DNA of 64,000 nt from Rhodoferax sp. OV413. Its GTDB lineage: Bacteria > Pseudomonadota > Gammaproteobacteria > Burkholderiales > Burkholderiaceae_C. Made by a program: the position numbers and the translations under genes. The stretch covers positions 1 to 64,000 of the forward strand of contig CAMAWD010000004.1 of the NCBI GenBank assembly GCA_945861785.1, given 5' to 3'. The notes beneath the pieces are model-generated. The model was not told where the DNA came from, ran no database searches, and was given only the letters and a program-made list of their open reading frames with translations. Positions 1 through 9,029 of this stretch are shown in pieces (position 1 is the first letter of the stretch; each line of letters begins with the position of its first letter).

Positions 1-218
1 GCGCAGCGGCATAAAGGAGGAGCCCGCAGGGCGGGGGACAGCCGCGGAGCCGAATGCGCCGTCGGCCTGGTCCCACACCAAGCCGCCGGGTTCCAGGCTG
101 TCATGTTTTCCGGAAAGACCAACAACGTCCGCAATGGGCCGAAAGCGGACGTTGATCCGGACGGTTCAAGTTTGTTCGACCCTTCGAACAACGCGCCTTG
201 CCGGAGAGGCCCACTGAC
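1..218. other. Lead-in region without a recognisable gene
   Basis: This stretch holds no protein I can recognise. A TAA stop at 12-14 could end an upstream gene, but too little is visible to say so. By family organisation the missing upstream genes should be a sugar-binding protein and a first permease of the ABC importer. The only structured element is the inverted repeat at 124-153. A purine-rich ribosome binding site (GGAGAGG at 203-209) precedes the permease start. Confidence 0.5.
124..153. repeat. 9-bp perfect inverted repeat, REP-like hairpin
   Basis: Arms AACGTCCGC (124-132) and GCGGACGTT (145-153) are perfectly complementary around a 12-base loop. There is no T-run after it, so it is not a typical intrinsic terminator. 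It resembles dispersed hairpin repeats seen between bacterial genes. It could stabilise the upstream transcript end or help set stoichiometry between ABC-transporter genes. Only one copy is visible in this window. Confidence 0.55.
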
Positions 219-1268
219 ATGGCTATCGTGAAGTTTCTGACCCGAACCCATGGCCGGGGCAAACCCGACTGGACGGACTGGCTCAGTTACGCTTATTTGT
301 TCGTTGGGCTGTTCACGATGTTCGCGCCGATCCTCTGGCTGGTGATGTCGTCGCTGAAGACCGAGAGCGCCATCAGCCAGTTCCCCCCCAGCTTTTTGCC
401 GTACAGCCAGAAGTCGGTGGTGGTCGCCGGCCATGAGAAACCGCTGCCGCTGTTCACCACCAAACTCGCGGACGGCCAACTGCGCGAGATGGCCCAGGTG
501 CGGCGCATCGGCATCATGGCCACCATGGTCGACCCGGCAAAACCCGAGCTTGAGATCCGCGTCAACATCAACGACCGCAAACCCATCAACGAACTGAAGT
601 TCGCCGCCAACAACTACACCGACCTGTTCGCCAAGTTCAGTTTTGGTCGCTACCTGTGGAACAGCGTGTTCATCACGGTGGTGGCCACACTGCTCACGCT
701 GCTGATCAACTCGATGGCCGCATTTGCGCTGTCCAAGTACCAGTTCCGCGGCCAAAAGGCGGTGTTCCTGCTGATCATCGCCACGCTGATGATCCCGCCC
801 ACCATCATCCTGGTGCCGGTGTTCCTGGTCATCAACACCGTGGGCCTGCTCAACAGCCTGTGGGGCGTGATTTTGCCGGCGATCGCCACCCCCACCGGTG
901 TGTTCCTGCTGCGCCAGTACATGCTGACCATCCCCGACGAACTGCTGGAGGCGGCCCGCATGGACCACGCCAGCGAGTGGCGCATCTACTGGAAGATCAT
1001 CCTGCCGCTGGCCGCACCTGCGTTGGCGGTGCTGGCGATCTTTTCCGTGATGTGGCGCTGGAACGACTTTTTGCTGCCGCTGATCGTGTTGTCCAAGTCC
1101 GAGTTTTTCACGCTGCAACTGGCGCTCAACTCGTTCCAGGGCGAACTCAACACGCAATGGCATTACCTGTTGGCGATGACCGTGATCACGCTCATCCCGA
1201 TCACGCTGGTGTTCGCCTTCCTGCAGAAATACATCACCACCGGCATTGCCAGTGCCGGCGTGAAATAG
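219..1268 (+). CDS. Carbohydrate ABC transporter permease (MalG-like)
   Basis: Inner-membrane permease of a sugar ABC importer, 349 aa. ATG at 219 is preferred over the in-frame TTG at 198 because GGAGAGG lies 9 bases upstream of it. Hydrophobic segments are visible near residues 23-43, 145-170, 180-206, 212-236, 262-290 and 318-342, giving six helices. The EAA loop that docks on the ATPase is at about 244-264 (ELLEAARMDHASEW). The first periplasmic loop, residues 44-145, is about 100 residues long. That makes the protein longer than the roughly 280 aa usual for the family, though MalG also has an enlarged loop here. It is followed after 58 bases by the ATPase gene, and a GH31 enzyme suggests an alpha-glucoside or related oligosaccharide as substrate. 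The binding protein and partner permease lie outside the window. Confidence 0.9.
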   Translation: MAIVKFLTRTHGRGKPDWTDWLSYAYLFVGLFTMFAPILWLVMSSLKTESAISQFPPSFLPYSQKSVVVAGHEKPLPLFTTKLADGQLREMAQVRRIGIMATMVDPAKPELEIRVNINDRKPINELKFAANNYTDLFAKFSFGRYLWNSVFITVVATLLTLLINSMAAFALSKYQFRGQKAVFLLIIATLMIPPTIILVPVFLVINTVGLLNSLWGVILPAIATPTGVFLLRQYMLTIPDELLEAARMDHASEWRIYWKIILPLAAPALAVLAIFSVMWRWNDFLLPLIVLSKSEFFTLQLALNSFQGELNTQWHYLLAMTVITLIPITLVFAFLQKYITTGIASAGVK

Positions 1269-1326
1269 GCCTGCAGACAGGCAGCCCGACAACCAGATCC
1301 AACACACCGATTGCCAGGACCCTCCC

Positions 1327-2342
<1,016 letters not shown>

Positions 2343-2346
<4 letters not shown>

Positions 2347-4472
2347 AAGCGCTCTCTGGTGCGTGCGTCACACGCGCCGACGCACATGGCGTCGAACTGG
2401 CGGTTGATGGTGGCGCCAGCTTCAGCGTGCAGGTGCTGGAGGCTGCGCTGGTGCGGGTGCGTTACCGCCCTGCAACCGGCTACAAGGAACCACGCACCTG
2501 GGCAATCGCGCCGCAGGCAGGGCACGACGTTGATTGGGCCGGCCGCAGCCGTGACGACCTTGGTGGTTTCAGCCGCCCGGCCGCCGCGCTCACGCATGAC
2601 GGAGCGCAGGTCACCCTCGCCACCGATGCCTTGTCGGTCACCCTGCGGCCAGACCCCTTGGTGTTGTCCTGGGCCAACGGGCAGGGCCGGCACCTGGTGC
2701 ACGACCGCGCCACTTCGTCGTACTTCACCAGCCCACGCACCGGCGCCGTGCGCCACTGCCTGCAGCGTGACCGCAGTGAGCGGTATTACGGCCTGGGCGA
2801 CAAGACCGGCCCGCTCAACCTGCACGGCCGCCGGCTGCGCACGCTGGCGCTGGACTCGCTGGGTTACGACCCGCAAGGCGGCGACCCGTTGTACAAACAC
2901 TGGCCTTTCGTGCTCACGCGCGCGCCCAGCGGCGCCTGGTGGGGCATCTATTACGACACCTTGTGCGCCTGCACCTTCGACCTGGGTTGTGAACACGACA
3001 ACTACCACGGGCTGTTCCGTTACGTGGACATCGACGACGGCGACCTGGATTACTACCTGATGGCCGGCGCCACCCCGGGCGAGGTGATTGCCCAGTTTGT
3101 CAAACTCATCGGCGGCACCCATCTGCCGCCACGCTGGTCGCTGGGTTACGCGCAAACAGCGATGGGCCTGGCAGACGCGCCCGATGCCCAGCAGCAACTG
3201 GACCACTTCATCACCCGCACTGCCGCCGAAGGCATCCCGTGTTCGGCTTTTCACTATGGCTCGGGGTATTCGTCACGCGGCAAGCGGCGTTATGTCTTCA
3301 CCTGGAACAGCGACAAGTTCCCGGACCCGAAGGCGCTCAATGCGCGCTTCCAAAGCAAGGGCATGCGCCTGGTGGCCAACATCAAGCCCTGCCTGCTCGA
3401 CGACCACCCGGCTTTTGGCGAAGTGCGTGCGCAGGGGGGTTTTGTCCACGACGCCACCAGCGGCAAGCCGGTGGTGGAGCAGTTCTGGGACGGTGTGGGT
3501 TCGCACCTCGACTTCACCCACCCTGCAGTGATCGCCTGGTGGCAGAAAAGCCTGAAGGAGCAGGTGCTCGACTTTGGCATCGACGCCGGCTGGAACGACA
3601 ACAACGAATACGCGGTGATGGACGACGACGCCCGCTGCCACGGTTTTGGCCAGCCGATGCCGCTGCACCGCGCCCGCCCCCTGCATGGCCTGCTGATGAC
3701 GCGCGCCACCTTCGAGGCCCAGGCCGCACATGCCACGGACAAGACCGAGCCGGTGTTCACCGTCACCCGTGGCGGCCCGCCGGGCCTGCAGCGTTACGCC
3801 CAGACCTGGACCGGCGACAACACCAGCAGCTGGGACACACTGCGCTGGAACATCCGCACCGGCTTGCAGATGAGCCTGTCGGGCATGTTCAACATCGGCC
3901 ACGACGTGGGTGGTTTTGCGGGCCCGTCACCCGGGCCGGAGCTGTTTGTGCGCTGGGTGCAGGCCTGCTGCCTGAACCCGCGCATGGTGATGAATTCGTG
4001 GAAGGCGGATGGCACCACCAACGTGCCCTGGCTGCACCCCGAAGTGACGCACCACGTGGCTGCGGCCATCCGCCTGCGCTACACCCTCATGCCCACCCTG
4101 TGGTCGCTGTTTGAGCGTGCGCACGCGCTGCACCAGCCGATCATCCGGCCGACTTTCTACGATTTTCCGGATGACGAGAGCTGTTTTGCGGACTGTGACG
4201 ACTTCATGCTGGGAGATGCGCTGTTGGTTGCGCCGGTGGTGGAGCAGGGGGCTACGGAGCGCCGTGTGTATTTGCCCAAAGGGCCCGCGGCCTGGTTCGA
4301 CTTTGCGACCGGGCAGCGTTTCGAGGCCGGGCAGCTGCACGTGGTGGCGGCACCACTGGATTGCCTGCCGTTGTTTGCCAAGGCAGGGGCGTCGATTGCC
4401 ACCGCATCCGCGCGTGAAGCCGCATCGGGCCAGCCTGGGCCGACAAGCATCCCCCGGAAATTCGGCATATGA
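2343..4472 (+). CDS. Glycoside hydrolase family 31 (alpha-glucosidase/alpha-xylosidase type)
   Basis: Predicted cytoplasmic exo-glycosidase, 709 aa, that would cleave the sugar brought in by the preceding importer. An N-terminal beta-sandwich (about 1-250) precedes a TIM barrel (about 260-600) and C-terminal beta domains. The GH31 nucleophile motif appears as WNDNNE with Asp419 (family consensus W-x-D-M-N-E). The acid/base aspartate is Asp492 in the TGDNTSSW stretch. No signal peptide is seen, which agrees with an intracellular role. Translation starts at GTG 2343, overlapping the ATPase stop by four bases. The family fixes a retaining mechanism, but alpha-glucoside, alpha-xyloside and sulfoquinovoside substrates cannot be separated from sequence reading alone. 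Confidence 0.9.
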
Positions 4473-4516
4473 CCCCATAATCTGCAGACTGCCCCTGGGG
4501 TGGTGAAAGGAAGTCA

Positions 4517-5689
4517 ATGCCTGCGCCTCCCGATGGCAAGCCCACGGTCCTGATCGTGGATGACACCCCGGCCAATCTGGATTTGCTGGTCGAAATTCTG
4601 CGGGGGGAGTTCCGCACCAAGGTGGCGATCAACGGTGAAAAGGCGTTGGAGCTGGCGGGCTCCGGCAACCCCCCAGATGTCATTTTGCTCGACATCATGA
4701 TGCCCGGCATCAATGGTTACGAGGTGTGCCAACGCCTCAAGGCGAACCCGGCGACCAGCGCCATACCGGTTATTTTCGTCACCGCCATGAGCGAAGTCGA
4801 GGACGAAACCAGGGGCCTGGAAATCGGGGGAGTGGACTATGTCACCAAACCGATCAGTCCGCCGATAGTCAAGGCGCGCATCCGCACACATCTGGCGGTG
4901 TCGGCCCAGTCGCGCGAACTGCAGCGCATGGTGATGCGGCTGGAGGCGCAGGCGTTCGAACTGTCGGAGTTCAACCGCACCCTGGAGGCGCGAGTGGCCG
5001 AAGGCGTCGGTCAACTGGAGCGGCTGGGGCGCCTCAAGCGCTTTTTCTCGCCATCGGTGGTGGACATGCTTCTGTCCAACTCCGCAGAAGACCCGCTCAA
5101 GAGCCACCGACGCGAAGTGGCCGCTGTGTTCGTCGATCTGCGCGGTTTCACCGCATTTACCGAGACATCAGACCCGGAAGACGTGATGCAGGTGCTCGGT
5201 GAGTACCACGAGGGAATGGGGCGGATGGTGATGGCCTATGGCGGCTCGCTGGAGCATTTTGCCGGTGACGGCATGATGATCTATTTCAATGACCCGGTCG
5301 AGATCGACAACCCGGCCGGTGTCGCCGTGCAAATGGCAATTGCCATGCAGGAATGTTTTGCGACCCTGGGTGCTGGGTGGCACAAGCGCGGGTACGCGTT
5401 GTCCATGGGCATTGGCGTTGCACAGGGCTTCGCGACCATCGGTGCCATCGGTTTCGAGGGGCGCCGCGACTACGGCGTGATCGGCACCGTCACCAACCTG
5501 GCTGCGAGGTTGTGCGGTGAGGCCACGGGCGGCCAGATCCTGATCTCGCACCGCGTGTACGGATTTGTCGCGGACTTCGCGCGAACAGCACCGATCGGTG
5601 AACTTCAGATCAAGGGTTTCAGCCGTCCGATACTGGCGTATGCCGTGCAGGGCTATCTGGACGGCGCTGCCCGGCCCCGCCGGGTGTAG
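4517..5689 (+). CDS. Response regulator with class III nucleotide cyclase output
   Basis: Cytoplasmic signalling protein, 390 aa. A receiver domain occupies residues 8-125, with phospho-acceptor Asp59 (LLDIMMPG), acidic pocket D15/D16 and Lys111 (TKP). A charged helical linker (about 130-175) follows, then a class III adenylate/guanylate cyclase domain (about 198-378). Both metal aspartates are present: Asp207 in VFVDLRGF and Asp251 in AGDGMMIYF. The transition-state pair Asn327/Arg331 is in GTVTNLAARL. The usual GD.VN aspartate is replaced by Thr324, so the nucleotide preference is uncertain. A good ribosome binding site (AAAGGAAG, 4505-4512) supports the ATG. No partner histidine kinase lies beside it; only a receiver-domain relic follows 9 bases downstream. 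Confidence 0.88.
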   Translation: MPAPPDGKPTVLIVDDTPANLDLLVEILRGEFRTKVAINGEKALELAGSGNPPDVILLDIMMPGINGYEVCQRLKANPATSAIPVIFVTAMSEVEDETRGLEIGGVDYVTKPISPPIVKARIRTHLAVSAQSRELQRMVMRLEAQAFELSEFNRTLEARVAEGVGQLERLGRLKRFFSPSVVDMLLSNSAEDPLKSHRREVAAVFVDLRGFTAFTETSDPEDVMQVLGEYHEGMGRMVMAYGGSLEHFAGDGMMIYFNDPVEIDNPAGVAVQMAIAMQECFATLGAGWHKRGYALSMGIGVAQGFATIGAIGFEGRRDYGVIGTVTNLAARLCGEATGGQILISHRVYGFVADFARTAPIGELQIKGFSRPILAYAVQGYLDGAARPRRV

Positions 5690-5698
5690 CGGGCGGGC

Positions 5699-5935
5699 AT
5701 GCGTTTGCGCAAGGTCTCGTCCTGGTTATTCGCAGCCGTATTGCTCGTTTTGGGTGCGCATGCGATGCCCGAAGAGCGGCAACATTGCCTGGTTCTGGGG
5801 ATGAACGGGCACCTCGGCAAACCGATCGATCCTGCGGCGCTGTATGAAACGCTGGCAGATCTCCAGGCAAGGCGCGCACGTACCCGTCCAGGGCCGACCA
5901 CAGCGCTGGTTGCAAATGCCGCGCAATTTGCCTGA
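5699..5935 (+). pseudogene. Relic of a hybrid-kinase receiver domain
   Basis: An open frame of 78 codons. Its residues 20-57 (AHAMPEERQHCLVLGMNGHL, then GKPIDPAALYETL) match the last third of a receiver domain as found at the end of hybrid histidine kinases, including the conserved Lys-Pro (KPID). The first two-thirds of such a domain, with the acidic pocket and phospho-Asp, are missing. Only an unrelated hydrophobic stretch precedes it. I read it as the decayed end of a hybrid kinase that may once have paired with the receiver-cyclase upstream. A short expressed peptide cannot be excluded. Confidence 0.5.
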
Positions 5936-6348
5936 GAAGATCCATTTCAAGGGTCTGGTGTTGGCGCACGCATCAGGCGGGTTCATTGTTCGTGGTGCAT
6001 TCCACCGCGCCACATTGACACCGGACGAAGGGCGGCACCACCTGCAAGCTGTCCCTCACATCCAGACTCAAGTTGGAATGGATGCGAACCAAGGTCGGGC
6101 AGGCCTCGGCATTGGTGGATGGCGATCTCCACCGCAAGAGATTCGAGGTGCTCTCGATGTCATCAACTTCGTCAATTCCACAACGGGTGCAATTGGGTAC
6201 ATTAGTGGGGCGGATATCCAGCCCGGATCGAATGGGTTGTTGAAAAAGGTCTTTGCGCAACCAGCATCCATGCGCCTGTGCATTTTCCGTGGTGTGGTTT
6301 CGTTGGCTTTCGTGCTCCGCCATTTCATGGACCTTCGCCGGTAACCCC
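5936..6348. other. 413-base stretch with no supportable gene
   Basis: Both strands have open frames here, but none reads like a known family and none has a convincing ribosome binding site. Base composition is less GC-rich than the flanks. Together with the adjoining receiver relic this looks like degraded coding sequence. It must also contain the promoter for the patatin-like gene. Confidence 0.4.
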
Positions 6349-7224
6349 ATGACCTTCACCCGCCGCTCACTCCTGCTGGCCTGCGCAGCCACGCTGGCAG
6401 GCTGCACCTTGAATCCTGGCCAGGACCACAGCGGCCCGGACGCTCCACGCGATGGCCCGCTGGGCCGCCCGGTGCGCACCGCCTGGGTGTTCAGTTCGGG
6501 CGGGCCGCGCGGGTTCACCCATGTGGGGGTGCTGAAAGCGCTGGAGCAGATGGGCCTGCAGCCCGACCTGATCGTGGGTGCGTCCGTGGGTGCGCTGGTT
6601 GGCAGTCTGCGGGCTGCGGGCATGCGCGCCGACGCGATCGAGAAGCTGGCGCTGGAGCTGCAACCCCTGAATCTGGCGCGCCTTGCATTGGGCGGCGATG
6701 AAAAATTGAGCGGCGTCGCAGTGGCCGATCTGGTGCGTGCACAGGCGCCGGTGTCGCTGCTCGAACGCATGCCGGTGGCCATGGCCTGTGTGGCAGTGCG
6801 CCGGCGTGATGGTGCCTCTGTGGCGTTCACCTCTGGTGATGCGGGCCTGGCGGTTCAGGCTGCAGCCGCCATCGAGGGCCAATTTGCGCCAGTGCGTATC
6901 CGCGGCGAGTTGTACCTGGATGCCGACTGGAGCACGCCCCTGCCGGTGCGCATCGCGCGGGCGCTGGGTGCACAACGTGTGCTGGCGGTGGACGCCAGCG
7001 TGCACCTGGACCGCTCCCCGGTGGGCGCGTCACGTTACCGCGAGTCAGACCTGCGCAAGAAGGCCTTGGTCGACGCCGATGCCAGCGGCGCCGACGTGCT
7101 GCTCAAGCCGGATTTTGGTTATTGGGTGAACCTGTCGCGCGAGTTCCGCGAACGCGCCATCGAGGCCGGTTACCGCGAGACACTGGCCCGAGAGCCCGCG
7201 CTGCGCCTCATGCACCGCGCCTGA
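6349..7224 (+). CDS. Patatin-like phospholipase, predicted lipoprotein
   Basis: Predicted lipid-anchored acyl hydrolase, 291 aa. ATG 6349 is chosen over in-frame upstream starts because it begins a clean lipoprotein signal: arginine pair, hydrophobic core, lipobox LAGC with Cys19. The glycine-rich oxyanion loop (SSGGPRGFTHVGVLKAL, about 49-65) is followed by the nucleophile elbow GASVG with Ser79. The catalytic Asp is probably Asp191 in LDADWSTPLP, where most patatins have D-G-G/A. The RssA-like bacterial patatins are the nearest family. It stands alone, with convergent neighbours, so its substrate is unknown. Confidence 0.85.
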   Translation: MTFTRRSLLLACAATLAGCTLNPGQDHSGPDAPRDGPLGRPVRTAWVFSSGGPRGFTHVGVLKALEQMGLQPDLIVGASVGALVGSLRAAGMRADAIEKLALELQPLNLARLALGGDEKLSGVAVADLVRAQAPVSLLERMPVAMACVAVRRRDGASVAFTSGDAGLAVQAAAAIEGQFAPVRIRGELYLDADWSTPLPVRIARALGAQRVLAVDASVHLDRSPVGASRYRESDLRKKALVDADASGADVLLKPDFGYWVNLSREFRERAIEAGYRETLAREPALRLMHRA

Positions 7225-7259
7225 GTGCCGGTGCGAAGGCAGTCAGCGTTATCCCGCGT

Positions 7260-7889
7260 TCAGGGCGTCGCAGGCACCACCTGAGGCTTGCCCGGCATCA
7301 CCGGCAAGGTGCCAGCCGCCAGGCGGGCTTCCCATTCGGACTGCAGGGCGGCGTCGCTCTTGTAGTGGCCCACACGGAAGATCATGCGTTTCATGCGTTG
7401 GTTCGACGGGTTGGAGCCGGCGATCTCGCCGACCCAATACTGGTGGGCGCGCTGCAGGTTCAGCTCGGTGTCCATCTCGAAATGGTTGCGCGCCGTCTGC
7501 CCGCCAAACACATACAACTTGCCGCGGTAGATGCGCCAGGTGTCTGGCCCGCCGCCGCCGCCGCCAGGAATGGCGTAATTGATGCCGTTGCTGCAATACC
7601 CCCCGAACTGCGGCATGTACTTGTCTGGCGCTGCCAGGAAAGCGGCCTTGTTCTCTTCACTCGCAAAGCGCCAGTTCACACCGGCATGTTCGATCTGGAT
7701 TGCCGGGCTGCCCTTGACAGCCTCGCTGCGGGTGAAATAGGCCACGGCGTCATGGCCTTCGAGCATCAGGCGCTCGGTGCCGCCTTGGCTGATCGTCTTG
7801 AACGGGTCCGGGCCTGCGGCATGGGCCAAGCCGGTGAGCGTGGTGGCCATGGCCAGGGCGAGGAGTTGCCGGCGTTGGATGTTGGACAT
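7260..7889 (-). CDS. Exported YHS-domain protein
   Basis: About 209 aa. A start at 7889 gives a typical signal peptide (SNIQRRQLLALAMATTLTGL, then AHA cleavage); a longer in-frame start at 7946 lacks sense as a leader. The YHS region (about 45-100: GHDAVAYFTRSEAVKGS, then FASEENKAAFLAAPDKYMPQ, FGGYC) is similar to domains linked to metal binding in copper-transport and oxygenase proteins. A run of six glycines follows, encoded by a GCC triplet tract at 7549-7565; I do not expect such a run in relatives. The gene is last in a leftward group with the methyltransferase, SMR protein and topB. Its function is unknown. Confidence 0.8.
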   Translation of the reverse strand: MSNIQRRQLLALAMATTLTGLAHAAGPDPFKTISQGGTERLMLEGHDAVAYFTRSEAVKGSPAIQIEHAGVNWRFASEENKAAFLAAPDKYMPQFGGYCSNGINYAIPGGGGGGPDTWRIYRGKLYVFGGQTARNHFEMDTELNLQRAHQYWVGEIAGSNPSNQRMKRMIFRVGHYKSDAALQSEWEARLAAGTLPVMPGKPQVVPATP

Positions 7890-7971
7890 GAAGATGCTCC
7901 TTGTATCAGGCACTGTGCCGCGATGGATGGATCGGCACACCGGCATTTGGTTCCCTCACCGGCGTTGAGGG

Positions 7972-8637
7972 TCAGCGTTGCGGGTCAGCCTTGCGGGTGC
8001 CGCTGGCGATATAACCCATGCCCCATTGGGTGCCCGACCACCGGAAGTCGTCACAATACGCCGCCACCAGGCTCCAGGGTTGCCACAGGTCGGCGGGCCG
8101 GGCGTTGTAGGGCCGGTTCTTCAGCCAGGCCAGCAGGTTCAGCGGGCCCGCCCACCAGGGGAAGAACTTGATGCCGGCCATGGCAACCCGCGCGCCCGGC
8201 CGCACCTGGCGCATCAGGTTGTCGACCGCCAGAGGCGTTCGGCAGATGTCGTGGGTGTAGTTGAAAAGCACAGCGTCTGCAGGCTGCGGCAGCACCACGG
8301 TCTCGGCCGCTTGGTTGATGTGCCAGACATCCGTCCAGCCCTCGCGTTGCACGCGCAGGCGGGCGACTTCAAACATCTCAGGGCTTTGTTCGAACGCCAG
8401 CACCCGGCCGGTTGGCCCGACACCGTCACGCAGCAACGGGTAACTCAGCCCGGTGCCAGCGCCCACATCCAGCACGGTTTGCCCGGGTTGCAGTTGCAGC
8501 AGGGCCACCGTGCGCCGGCGCAGCGGCATGGTGAACTCGGCCGATGCGTCGTAACCGGCCGCCTTGTCGCGGTACTTCTCGATAGATATCTGGTTGGATT
8601 GCGATTGCGATTGCGATTGCGACTGTGATTGCGCCAT
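7972..8637 (-). CDS. Class I SAM-dependent methyltransferase
   Basis: About 221 aa, cytoplasmic. The SAM-binding motif I is VLDVGAGTGLSYPLL (about 55-69), followed by an acidic residue at the end of strand 2 (AFEQS) and a motif like NYTHDICRTP further on. A small-molecule or quinone-type methyltransferase is plausible, but the substrate cannot be named. The N-terminus is an alternating Ser-Gln run encoded by hexanucleotide repeats (8597-8632). ATG 8637 is chosen because this is the first start in frame after the SMR gene, whose stop is 14 bases upstream. Upstream continuation of the frame runs into topB antisense and is not real. Confidence 0.82.
   Translation of the reverse strand: MAQSQSQSQSQSQSNQISIEKYRDKAAGYDASAEFTMPLRRRTVALLQLQPGQTVLDVGAGTGLSYPLLRDGVGPTGRVLAFEQSPEMFEVARLRVQREGWTDVWHINQAAETVVLPQPADAVLFNYTHDICRTPLAVDNLMRQVRPGARVAMAGIKFFPWWAGPLNLLAWLKNRPYNARPADLWQPWSLVAAYCDDFRWSGTQWGMGYIASGTRKADPQR
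8597..8632 (-). repeat. Hexanucleotide tandem repeat in the methyltransferase N-terminus
   Basis: Six consecutive six-base units, GATTGC on the plus strand, with one degenerate unit (GACTGT). They encode a (Ser-Gln)n run starting two residues after the initiator Met. Because the unit is six bases, slippage would change the tail length but not the frame. Confidence 0.85.
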
Positions 8638-8651
8638 TCGGGGCCGCCTTG

Positions 8652-8999
8652 TTATTGGCTCAGGCGCGAGGCCGAATGCAGCCCCATCACGCCGATGACG
8701 ATGAGCCCGATGCTCACCAGCTTGACGGCGGTGGCGGGTTCCTTGAAATAGCAGATGCCGATCAGCGCTGTCAGCACCGTGCCGACGCCCGACCATACGC
8801 CGTACACCACGCTCAGGCCCAACACCCGCGTCACCAGGGTGTTGAGCGCAAACGAACCGGCATAGAAAACGAAGATCAGCACCGAAGGCGTCAGCCGCGT
8901 AAAGCTTTCCGACAGGCGCATGCAGGTGGTGCCCGCTACCTCCAGCAAGATGGCGACGGCCAGGATGGCCCAGGCTTGTGAATGGGTGAGGGTGTTCAA
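8652..8999 (-). CDS. Small multidrug resistance (SMR) family transporter
   Basis: 115 aa, four predicted transmembrane helices filling almost the whole chain. The conserved membrane-embedded glutamate of the family is Glu20 in AILLEVAGTTCMRLS. The GVWSGVGTVLTALIG region corresponds to the dimer-contacting third helix. SMR proteins work as antiparallel dimers exporting cationic compounds or guanidinium with proton exchange. Which subtype this is (EmrE, Gdx/SugE or lipid-associated) is not clear by eye. It lies 30 bases after topB and 14 before the methyltransferase, all leftward, so co-transcription is possible. Confidence 0.88.
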   Translation of the reverse strand: MNTLTHSQAWAILAVAILLEVAGTTCMRLSESFTRLTPSVLIFVFYAGSFALNTLVTRVLGLSVVYGVWSGVGTVLTALIGICYFKEPATAVKLVSIGLIVIGVMGLHSASRLSQ

Positions 9000-9029
9000 G
9001 CTTGCGTGTGGTGGCGTGGCCGGCGAGGG

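Noticed and set aside
5844-6344. 166-codon plus-strand open frame before the patatin gene
   Set aside because: No ribosome binding site, no domain, and it overlaps the patatin gene's leader region; composition differs from real neighbours.
8597-8632. CRISPR-like repeats
   Set aside because: Contiguous six-base units without spacers, inside a coding region.
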